A stretch of DNA of 64,000 nt from Pseudomonas putida (GTDB lineage Bacteria > Pseudomonadota > Gammaproteobacteria > Pseudomonadales > Pseudomonadaceae). The translations under genes and the position numbers were made by a program. The notes beneath the pieces were generated by a model. The model was not told where the DNA came from, searched no databases, and saw only the letters and a list, made by a program, of their open reading frames with translations. Where the stretch lies: positions 62,001-126,000 of the forward strand of contig NZ_CP029693.1 of NCBI RefSeq assembly GCF_003228315.1, written 5' to 3'. Shown here in pieces: positions 44,636 through 52,048 of this stretch. The stretch's first letter is position 1. Each line of letters starts with the position of its first letter.

Positions 44636-46837
44636 ATGTTTGTGCCACGGCCGCATCTTTGCGATGCACTCAAGGGCGCGCAGCATCGATTGTTATTGCT
44701 GTGCGCACCTGCAGGTTTCGGAAAAACGGCGTTGCTGCGCGAGTATTTGCAGGGTGACGCAGCGTCGGGGCGGGTGGTTTGGCTGGGGTTGGGTGGGCAG
44801 TCGCAGACCGTGGAAAGTCTGACCTTGAAGCTGGCTGGCGAGCTTGGAATGACGCCTGACCGGCTGCTGGTATTTCTCGGATCTGGAAATGTGGTGTCTG
44901 ATCTGGCGCCATCGCGAGCAGGCTCGCTCCTACAGGGGAGTGCGGTCAACTGTAGGAGCGAGCCCGCTCGCGATGAGGCCAGCCCTGGCGATGAAGATCC
45001 AAGACTTCACCTTGTCTTTGATGATCTCCCCGCCCAAATGCCCGTCGACCTGAACCATTGGTTCGACCAACTGCTGTCCCTGCAAAACCCCCGCCTGCAA
45101 ATACTGGTCACCTGCCGCCAGCGCCCCGACTGGAACCTGCCGCGCCTGATGCTCGACGGCCAATTGTTCGAGCTGGATGCCAGCCAACTGGCCCTGCGCC
45201 CCGATGAATTCGAAACGCTGATCGATGGGCTCGCACCCGACGCCGATGCCGCATCGCGGGAACGGCTCTGGCATGCAACCGGCGGATGGTGTGCCGGTGT
45301 TCGGCTGTCGTTGCCACTGTCCGGAGGGTCGCCTTTGCTCGGCCAATTCCTCCAGCGAGAAGTGCTGTCGCGCCTGAGCGATGAACAGCGGGACATCCTC
45401 TTCGGCCTGGCCCATTTGCCCAAGGCCAACGCCGATTTTTGTGCGCAACTCTGGGAAGGCCGGCAGGCAGACCGGGTGTTTGACAGCCTGTTGGCCGGCC
45501 AGGTTTTTCTGTGTCCCGTCGACCAGCGACCCGGCTGGTTCCGTCTGTTGCCGGCCGTGGCCCAGGCCCTGCAAGGTCAGTTGAGCGGAGCACCGTTGAA
45601 CCGCTTGCGCCTGCGCGCCTGTCAGCTGCTCAGCGTTTCGGGGCATGTCGACGATGCGGTCGAGCAAGCCCTGTGCGCCGGCCAGCCGGAAGTGGCGGCG
45701 AACTACATGGAACGCCTGTGGCTCAGCTGGATACTCAGCGAGCGCCATCTGAGCAGACTCATGGACTGGCGCGAGCAAATCGAACCGCAACTGCTGCACA
45801 GCAGCCCGCGACTGATCTACCTGTGCGCCAAGGCGCTGTTGTTCAGCGGTCGGCTGAAGGAAGCCGAAGAGTGTCTGCAGCGCCTGGGGCACTTTCTGCC
45901 GTTGCCCGACCCGCAGCGTCATCGGCGCCTGCTGGCCAACTGGCAGGCCTTGTTCGGTACCTTGCACGCCCTGCGCGGCAACACTGATAAGGCACGTCTG
46001 CATTGCCACGCCGCACTCGGTTACCTGACGGGCGAGGACTGGTTGTCGGTGTTGTTGTGTCACTGCACATTGGCGCGCTCCGCCATGAAAACCGGGGAAC
46101 TGACCGAGGCCCAGGTCTTGCTGGAGCATTCCCTGGAGCTGGCCCGGCGTCGGGGCAGTCGCGAAGCCGAAGTGCTGGTGAATGTGGACCGGGTGCGCTT
46201 GATGTCGCTCCAGGGACAGGCAGGGCTGGCCCAATCGTTGTTGCGCACTGAACTGCAACGCCTGGCCGACGGCCGGAGCTCGCCATCTCCATTGCTCGGT
46301 CGGTTGATGTTCCTGCAAGGTGAATGGCTGGTGCAGCAGGGGCATTTGGGAGAGGCCGGGCAGGTGGTGCAAGCCGGGCTGTTGCAGGTTCGTGATTGCT
46401 GCGCGCCTTTCGTGCTCGATGCCTACCTGCTGCTGTCCGAGATCGCATCGCGTCACGATGACTCGGAACAAGCCCACCTGCTGTTGGACGAAGCCGAAAG
46501 GCGCATGCACTGGGGCAAGATTGACCGCGCCTGCTATCAGGGACCGATCGCCCTGCAAAAGGCCCGGAACCAGGCCCGTGAACACGCCGGAGACACCGAC
46601 AAACCTGCCGTACGCCGCATCACCGGCGTACCGGACTATCAGGACGATCTGACCCCCCGCGAGATGTCAGTGCTCAAGCTGCTGGCCGAAGGCATGTCGG
46701 TGCGCGAAGTCGGCCATCGCCTGTTCATCTCGGTCAATACCGTCAAGACCCACGCCAAGAACATCAACGTCAAGCTTGGCGCCTGTCGTCGTACCCAGGC
46801 CATCAACAGCGCCAAGGCCATGGGCCTCCTGGCATGA
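44636..46837 (+). CDS. LuxR-family LAL regulator 2, with REP-derived insertion
   Basis: 733 residues. Walker A APAGFGKTA is at 24-32, Walker B LHLVFDD at 124-130, helical repeats follow, and the C-terminus is a LuxR helix-turn-helix (LTPREMSVLKLLAEGMSVREVGHRLFISVNTVKTHAKNINVKLGA). Residues about 92-114 (PSRAGSLLQGSAVNCRSEPARDE) are the in-frame translation of two REP palindromes placed tail to tail at 44910-44975. The frame stays open across the insert, so the protein is probably made, but ATPase function may be changed because the insert lies between the two Walker motifs. Shorter and different from LAL1; both may recognise the same operator. Confidence 0.86.
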   Translation: MFVPRPHLCDALKGAQHRLLLLCAPAGFGKTALLREYLQGDAASGRVVWLGLGGQSQTVESLTLKLAGELGMTPDRLLVFLGSGNVVSDLAPSRAGSLLQGSAVNCRSEPARDEASPGDEDPRLHLVFDDLPAQMPVDLNHWFDQLLSLQNPRLQILVTCRQRPDWNLPRLMLDGQLFELDASQLALRPDEFETLIDGLAPDADAASRERLWHATGGWCAGVRLSLPLSGGSPLLGQFLQREVLSRLSDEQRDILFGLAHLPKANADFCAQLWEGRQADRVFDSLLAGQVFLCPVDQRPGWFRLLPAVAQALQGQLSGAPLNRLRLRACQLLSVSGHVDDAVEQALCAGQPEVAANYMERLWLSWILSERHLSRLMDWREQIEPQLLHSSPRLIYLCAKALLFSGRLKEAEECLQRLGHFLPLPDPQRHRRLLANWQALFGTLHALRGNTDKARLHCHAALGYLTGEDWLSVLLCHCTLARSAMKTGELTEAQVLLEHSLELARRRGSREAEVLVNVDRVRLMSLQGQAGLAQSLLRTELQRLADGRSSPSPLLGRLMFLQGEWLVQQGHLGEAGQVVQAGLLQVRDCCAPFVLDAYLLLSEIASRHDDSEQAHLLLDEAERRMHWGKIDRACYQGPIALQKARNQAREHAGDTDKPAVRRITGVPDYQDDLTPREMSVLKLLAEGMSVREVGHRLFISVNTVKTHAKNINVKLGACRRTQAINSAKAMGLLA
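44910..44975. repeat. Pair of REP elements inside a coding sequence
   Basis: Two REP palindromes in opposite order to the usual REPIN, separated by a 14-bp spacer, inside the LAL2 gene. Both units are translated, and the 66-bp stretch keeps the frame. All other REPs in the window are intergenic. Confidence 0.92.
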
Positions 46838-46844
46838 AAACCGC

Positions 46845-46865
46845 CACCACCTGATCCGGGTGGCG
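46845..46865 (+). promoter_or_regulatory. Shared palindromic operator, site g (aldehyde dehydrogenase gene)
   Basis: Core CCACCTGATCCGGGTGG, 92 bp before the start at 46958 and immediately after the stop of LAL2. An extra CCGCCA precedes it, so a longer stem CCGCCACC/GGTGGCGG also forms and might end LAL2 transcription. Confidence 0.72.
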
Positions 46866-46957
46866 GCTTGGTGCCGGCGTTGGTCAACCATGCAGCCAGA
46901 CCTTACGCATCGCGGTCTGATCGCGACCGCGAGCCGAGAACAACAAGAGAGGTAGTG

Positions 46958-48310
46958 ATGAGCGCCATCGAGCATTCGACGAGCTGTGAAATCCGCACGA
47001 TCCTGGAAAAACAGAGAGCGGCCTTCCTGGCCAATGAGCCCTGGACCCTCGAGCAACGCTGTGAGCTGCTGGACCGTGCTATCGGTCTGCTGGTCAGCCA
47101 CGAGCAGGAGATTATCGAGGCCCTGACCGCTGACTTCGGTCATCGCAGCCCTGGCTTTTCCAGGGGCAGCGAAGTGCTGTCGCCACTGGCTTCGCTCAAG
47201 CAGACCAAGGCCGAACTGGCCGACTGGATGCGCCCCGAACAGCGTCAGGCCCGGGCCGGCGAAGCCTGGGTGCAATACCAGCCGCTGGGTGTGGTGGGCA
47301 TCGTCACCGCCTGGAACGTGCCCGGCTACATGGTGTTCAGCGGTCTGGCCGGTGCCCTGGCCGCCGGCAACCGAGTGATGATCAAACCCTCGGAATTCAC
47401 CCCGCACACCTCGGCCCTGATTGCCCGGTTGATCCGCTCGGTGTACGCCGAAGACGAAGTGGCGGTGGTGCTTGGCGCCGCCGATGTCGGCCAGGCGTTC
47501 TGCGGTCAGCCGTTCGACCATTTGCTGTTCACCGGCGCCACCAGCATTGGCAAGCACGTGTTGCGTGCGGCAGCGGACAACCTGGTGCCGGTGACGCTGG
47601 AGCTGGGCGGCAAGTCGCCGACGATCATTTCCCGCACGGCGGACTTCAAGGACGCGGTGGCCAAGACCGTCATTGGCAAGCTGCTCAACGCCGGTCAACT
47701 GTGCGTGGCGCCGGACTACGTGTTCGTGCCCCGGGAATCGGTGGATGCGTTCATCGCGGTGGCCAAGGCAGTGGTTGGCAAATTCTTCCCGACCCTCAAG
47801 GACAACCCCGAGTACACCTCGATCATCAACAGCCGCCACTACGAGCGTTTGCTGGGCTACCTGAGTGAAGCACGCGAGGCCGGTGTCGAACTGATCGAAC
47901 TCAACGCGGCGGGTGAGGATTTCAGCGAGGGGGCACGGAACAGGATCGTGCCGACCTTGTTGCGCAATCCCGGCGACGATCTGCAAGTGATGCAGGACGA
48001 GATTTTCGGTCCGCTCCTGCCGATCAAACCCTACGACACCCTCGAGGAGGTGATCGCCCGGATCAACGCCCGGCCACGTCCTCTGGCGCTGTACTACTTC
48101 GGTAACGATGCCGCCGAGGAAGCCCTGGTGCTGACCCGCACCTGCTCCGGCGGCGTGACCCTCAACGGTGTGATGAGCCATGCCAGCACCGAGGGCCTGC
48201 CGTTCGGCGGCGTGGGCCACAGCGGCATGGGCGCCTATCACGGTATCGATGGGTTCCGCACCTTCAGCCACGCCAAAGCCATCCTTCGCACAGCGCCCAA
48301 CCCGGCCTGA
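46958..48310 (+). CDS. Aldehyde dehydrogenase, coniferyl-aldehyde-dehydrogenase-like
   Basis: 450 residues. NAD(P)-dependent aldehyde dehydrogenase with Glu215 in LELGGKSP and catalytic Cys249 in NAGQLCVAPDYVFVP. This short-N-terminus, APDY-containing form is typical of coniferyl-aldehyde dehydrogenases and long-chain or aromatic relatives. The start at 46958 follows AGAGAGG. It precedes a zinc alcohol dehydrogenase by 27 bp, so alcohol to aldehyde to acid is the expected pair of reactions. The acid would then go to the CoA ligase at 36037. Confidence 0.88.
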   Translation: MSAIEHSTSCEIRTILEKQRAAFLANEPWTLEQRCELLDRAIGLLVSHEQEIIEALTADFGHRSPGFSRGSEVLSPLASLKQTKAELADWMRPEQRQARAGEAWVQYQPLGVVGIVTAWNVPGYMVFSGLAGALAAGNRVMIKPSEFTPHTSALIARLIRSVYAEDEVAVVLGAADVGQAFCGQPFDHLLFTGATSIGKHVLRAAADNLVPVTLELGGKSPTIISRTADFKDAVAKTVIGKLLNAGQLCVAPDYVFVPRESVDAFIAVAKAVVGKFFPTLKDNPEYTSIINSRHYERLLGYLSEAREAGVELIELNAAGEDFSEGARNRIVPTLLRNPGDDLQVMQDEIFGPLLPIKPYDTLEEVIARINARPRPLALYYFGNDAAEEALVLTRTCSGGVTLNGVMSHASTEGLPFGGVGHSGMGAYHGIDGFRTFSHAKAILRTAPNPA

Positions 48311-48337
48311 TCCCCGTTCATTGTTGAGAGAGTTGCC

Positions 48338-49423
48338 ATGAAAGCTGCCGTATTCCACCAGGTTGGAGCCCCGCTGGTCATTGAAGAAGTGGGCATCAGC
48401 AAACCGGGCCCGCGCGAGGTATTGATCCGCACCAAGGCCGTGGGGGTCTGCCATTCTGACTTGCACGTCATCGACGGCTCGTTTCCCTATCCGGGGCCGA
48501 TGGTGTTGGGCCACGAAGCGGCCGGCGTCGTCGAACAGGTCGGCTCCGAAGTGCGTTCGGTCAAGCCCGGTGATCACGTCGTCACTTGCCTGACCGTGTT
48601 CTGCGGTCATTGCGATCACTGCGTGACCGGCCATCTGGCGCGCTGCGTGTCGCCGGAAACCAAGCGTGGCAAGGATGAAGAGCCGCGCCTGACCTACGTG
48701 CAAAAACCGATGCCGCAATTCGTCAACCTGTCCGGTTTTGCCGAACAGATGCTGGTGCACGAAAACGCCTGCGTGGCCATCCGTCGTGACATGCCGCTGG
48801 ACCGCGCCGCCCTGTTGGGATGCGCTGTCACCACTGGCACGGGCGCGGTGTTCAACACCGCCAAGGTGCGTCCGGGGGAAACCGTGGCCGTGATCGGTTG
48901 CGGCGGCATCGGCCTGGCCGCCATCAACGGCGCGGCGCTGGCCGGGGCAGGGCGGATCATCGCCATCGACATGCTCGATTCCAAACTGGAGCTGGCCAGG
49001 CAATTTGGCGCCACCGACGTCATCAACGGCCGTGACGGCGATGCCGCCAAACAGGTCATGGAACTGACCCGTGGCGGGGTGCACCACGCCTTCGAATGCA
49101 TTGGCCTGAAGCAAACCGCCGAACAAGCCTTTGCCATGCTGGCCCGGGGCGGCACCGCCACCGTGATCGGCATGCTCAAGCCGGGCCTGAAGATTGAATT
49201 GGACCCACTGCAGTTGCTGCACGAACGATGCATCCAGGGTTCGCTGATGGGCTCCAACCGTTTCCCGGTAGACATGCCGCGTCTGGTGGATTTCTACATG
49301 GCGGGCAAGCTCAAGCTCGATGAAATGATTTCCCAGCGTATTCGCCTGGAGCAGATCAATGAGGCGTTCGATGAGTTGCGCCGTGGCGAGTTGGCGCGTT
49401 CGGTGATCGTTTTCAACGACTGA
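48338..49423 (+). CDS. Zinc-dependent alcohol dehydrogenase (MDR family)
   Basis: 361 residues. Medium-chain zinc alcohol dehydrogenase with catalytic-zinc Cys38 and His59-Glu60 (GHEAAGVV), four structural-zinc cysteines (Cys89, Cys92, Cys95, Cys103) and the Rossmann motif VIGCGGIGLAAINGA. The class III-like layout is common for NDMA-type or NAD-linked enzymes oxidising long or branched primary alcohols. The likely substrate is the alcohol released by the periplasmic sulfatase, an inference from shared regulation. Confidence 0.88.
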   Translation: MKAAVFHQVGAPLVIEEVGISKPGPREVLIRTKAVGVCHSDLHVIDGSFPYPGPMVLGHEAAGVVEQVGSEVRSVKPGDHVVTCLTVFCGHCDHCVTGHLARCVSPETKRGKDEEPRLTYVQKPMPQFVNLSGFAEQMLVHENACVAIRRDMPLDRAALLGCAVTTGTGAVFNTAKVRPGETVAVIGCGGIGLAAINGAALAGAGRIIAIDMLDSKLELARQFGATDVINGRDGDAAKQVMELTRGGVHHAFECIGLKQTAEQAFAMLARGGTATVIGMLKPGLKIELDPLQLLHERCIQGSLMGSNRFPVDMPRLVDFYMAGKLKLDEMISQRIRLEQINEAFDELRRGELARSVIVFND

Positions 49424-49443
49424 GCCCCTGCATACCGATGACC

Positions 49444-49544
49444 CTGTAGGAGCGAGCCTGCTCGCGAAAAGCCGAGAACGCCAAGGGGTGTCAGGGAGCC
49501 AGCGTTATCGTTGGCGACCATCGCGAGCAGGCTCGCTCCCACAG
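49444..49544. repeat. REPIN (inverted REP pair)
   Basis: Inverted REP pair in the gap between the alcohol dehydrogenase gene and the acyl-CoA dehydrogenase pair. No copy of the shared operator was found in this gap. Confidence 0.88.
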
Positions 49545-49578
49545 GGATTGTCGTCGTATTCGAAATTGGAGTTGATTG

Positions 49579-50772
49579 ATGGACATACATTTCACGCCCG
49601 CCGAACGCGCCTTCCGTGAAGAGGTTCGGGCCTACCTGCGCGATCACCTGCCAGCCGAGTTCTCCCAACGCATTTCCCAAGGCAAACGCCTGAGCAAAGA
49701 CCATCAGGTGCAGTGGATGCGCACCCTCAACCGTCAGGGCTGGCTGGCGCCGGGCTGGCCGGTGGAGTTCGGTGGCACCGGCTGGAGCGATGTGCAGAAG
49801 CACATTTTCGACGAAGAGTGCTTTGCCGCCGGCGCGCCCAAAGTGGTGTCCTTCGGGCTGAAAATGGTCGCGCCGGTGATCATCAAGTTCGGCACCGCCG
49901 AGCAGAAGGCGCGCTTTCTGCCGCGCATTCTCAGCTGTGAAGACTGGTGGTGCCAGGGCTATTCGGAGCCGGGTGCGGGATCGGATCTGTCATCGTTGAA
50001 GACCCGCGCCGTGCGCGACGGTGATCACTACGTGGTCAACGGCCAGAAAACCTGGACCACCCTGGCGCACTTCGCCGACTGGATGTTTTGCCTGGTGCGC
50101 ACCGACCCCGAGGCACGCCAGCAACGGGGCATTTCCTTTGTGCTGATCGACATGAAGACGCCGGGTATCACTGTGCGTCCGATCATCACCCTCGATGGCG
50201 AGCATGAAGTCAACGAAGTGTTCTTCGACAACGTGCGGGTGCCGGTGGCGAATCTGGTCGGCCAGGAGAACGAAGGCTGGACCTGCGCCAAGTATCTGCT
50301 GACCCATGAACGCACCAGCATTGGCGGGATTGCCCAGAACAAGGCGCTGCTCGGCCGCCTCAAGCGCATCGCCAGCCAAGAGGTGCGAGAGGGGCGGCCG
50401 CTGATCGAAGACCCTCTGTTCCGAGCGCAGATCGCCGAGGTCGAGATGCAATTGATGGCGGCGCAAATGAGCAACCTGCGCACTCTGGCGGCTGCCAGCG
50501 AGGGCGGCGTACCCGGGGCGGAAAGTTCGTTCCTGAAGATCAAGGGCACAGAGATCCGCCAGGCGATCACTTGGCTGATCAGCAAGGCCGTTGGCCCTTA
50601 TGCGCTGCCGTTCATTGAAGATGAACTCGGTTACGGCAGCGAGCCATTGCTCTACACCGACTACAGCAGTGCGGCGACCTATCAATACCTGGATGCGCGC
50701 AAGGCCTCGATTTACGGTGGGGCCAACGAGATCCAGAAGAACATCATCGCCAAAATGATTCTCGAGCTGTAA
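49579..50772 (+). CDS. Acyl-CoA dehydrogenase, large subunit of a pair
   Basis: 397 residues. Acyl-CoA dehydrogenase fold with the middle-domain block GYSEPGAGSDLSSLKTRAVRDGDHYVVNGQKTWTTLAHFADWMFCLVRTD, close to FadE/ChsE-type enzymes, and a C-terminus ASIYGGANEIQKNIIAKMI. GGAG lies seven bases before the ATG at 49579. It is followed by a second, different dehydrogenase gene by 10 bp. Adjacent unlike acyl-CoA dehydrogenases usually form alpha2beta2 enzymes, as in steroid catabolism, with one subunit catalytic. Confidence 0.88.
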   Translation: MDIHFTPAERAFREEVRAYLRDHLPAEFSQRISQGKRLSKDHQVQWMRTLNRQGWLAPGWPVEFGGTGWSDVQKHIFDEECFAAGAPKVVSFGLKMVAPVIIKFGTAEQKARFLPRILSCEDWWCQGYSEPGAGSDLSSLKTRAVRDGDHYVVNGQKTWTTLAHFADWMFCLVRTDPEARQQRGISFVLIDMKTPGITVRPIITLDGEHEVNEVFFDNVRVPVANLVGQENEGWTCAKYLLTHERTSIGGIAQNKALLGRLKRIASQEVREGRPLIEDPLFRAQIAEVEMQLMAAQMSNLRTLAAASEGGVPGAESSFLKIKGTEIRQAITWLISKAVGPYALPFIEDELGYGSEPLLYTDYSSAATYQYLDARKASIYGGANEIQKNIIAKMILEL

Positions 50773-50782
50773 GGGGCCGACC

Positions 50783-51925
50783 ATGGATTTCAAACTGACA
50801 CAAGAGCAACTGATGTTGCAGGACACCGCTGCGAGGCTGGTGCGTGACGCCTACGGCTTCGAACAACGCGAGGCCTTCAGCCAGCTTGAACACGGGTTCA
50901 GCCACGAGTTCATGCAGCAATTGGCTGACCTTGGCCTGTGCGCCGTGCCGTTTGCCGAAACCTATGGCGGGTTCGGCGGCAGTGGTGTGGAAACGATGTT
51001 GATCATGACCGAGCTGGGGCGTGGCCTGTGCCTTGAGCCCTACCTGCATTCGGTGATTTTCGCCGGGGGGCTGGTCGCGCAGTTGGGTAGCGAGGCGCAG
51101 AAGCAGAGGTTGTTGCCGGCACTGGGCAGCGCCGACTTGCAAATGGCGGTGGCGGTGGATGAGCCGCAGAGTCACTACCAGCTACAGGATGTGCAAACCG
51201 TCGCGCAGCCGGTGACCGGTGGCTGGAAGCTCAATGGCCGCAAGTCCGTGGTGGTCGGCGGGCAGAGTGCCGGGCTGATTCTGGTATCGGCTCGCACCAG
51301 CCATGGAGTCAGGGATGAGCAGGGCATCAGTCTTTTTCTGGTTGATCCGCGTGAAGCTGGTGTGCGCCGGCGTGCCTTCCCGACCATGGACGGACGCATG
51401 GCCTGCGACCTCTACCTGGAAGACGTGTTCGTCACCAGCGACGCGGTGCTGGGTGAAGTGGGGCGGGCGTTGCCTGCGCTGCGTTACCAGCAGGGTCGCT
51501 GCATTGCCGCGCAGTGCGCCGAGGCCGTCGGCAGCATGGAAGCGGCTTGCGCCTTGACCCTCGACTACCTGAAGACGCGCCAGCAATTCGGCCAGCCGAT
51601 CGGCAAGTTCCAGGTGTTGCAGCACCGAATGGTGGACATGCGCATCGAACTCGACCAGGCCACTTCCATGACCCTGATGGCGGCCTGTGTGGCGGATCAG
51701 GCGGACAGTGATGAGCGCAGCCGTGTGCTGGCGGCGGCCAAGTTCATCGTCAGTCGTGCCGGCCGGTTCGTGGCCGATCAGGGGATTCAGCTGCATGGAG
51801 GGATCGGGCTGACGTGGGAGTACATGCTGTCGCACCATGCCAGGCACTTGCTGATGGTGGCGCGGCAGTTTGGTGATGATGATCATCACTTGCGGGTTTT
51901 TGCGGGGTTGATGGAGGTCGCCTGA
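50783..51925 (+). CDS. Acyl-CoA dehydrogenase, second subunit of a pair
   Basis: 380 residues. Same fold but divergent: the middle domain lacks the EPGAGSD block (VAVDEPQSHYQLQDVQTVAQPVTGGWKLNGRKSVVV instead), and the C-terminus is QLHGGIGLTWEYMLSHHARHLLMV rather than YGGANEIQ. This matches the non-catalytic or FAD-sharing partner of heteromeric acyl-CoA dehydrogenases such as ChsE1-ChsE2. It starts 10 bp after the first subunit gene. Substrate unknown; a bulky acyl-CoA is likely. Confidence 0.85.
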   Translation: MDFKLTQEQLMLQDTAARLVRDAYGFEQREAFSQLEHGFSHEFMQQLADLGLCAVPFAETYGGFGGSGVETMLIMTELGRGLCLEPYLHSVIFAGGLVAQLGSEAQKQRLLPALGSADLQMAVAVDEPQSHYQLQDVQTVAQPVTGGWKLNGRKSVVVGGQSAGLILVSARTSHGVRDEQGISLFLVDPREAGVRRRAFPTMDGRMACDLYLEDVFVTSDAVLGEVGRALPALRYQQGRCIAAQCAEAVGSMEAACALTLDYLKTRQQFGQPIGKFQVLQHRMVDMRIELDQATSMTLMAACVADQADSDERSRVLAAAKFIVSRAGRFVADQGIQLHGGIGLTWEYMLSHHARHLLMVARQFGDDDHHLRVFAGLMEVA

Positions 51926-51945
51926 GCCCCGAGCTGAACACAAAC

Positions 51946-52037
51946 CTGTAGGAGCGAGCCTGCTCGCGATGGCGTCAGGTCAGTCAACATCAATGTTGAA
52001 TGTGACGGCGCTATCGCGAGCAGGCTCGCTCCTACAG
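51946..52037. repeat. REPIN (inverted REP pair)
   Basis: Inverted REP pair between the convergent dehydrogenase and APC permease genes. Confidence 0.9.
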
Positions 52038-52048
52038 GTGATGGGTGT

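Noticed and set aside
44903..44990. Short direct repeats (CTGGCG) around the REP pair in LAL2 as a target-site duplication
   Set aside because: The two copies are 82 bp apart, and removing that length would shift the frame. A six-base match in GC-rich coding DNA is likely chance.
46841..46866. Treating the palindrome after LAL2 as only a terminator
   Set aside because: It has no T-run and matches six other palindromes that lie upstream of genes with no transcription unit ending there.
24815..51925. A natural-product biosynthesis cluster
   Set aside because: Ligase, dehydrogenases and thiolases could suggest one, but no ketosynthase, carrier protein or peptide-synthetase domain is present. 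The enzyme set is that of catabolic beta-oxidation.
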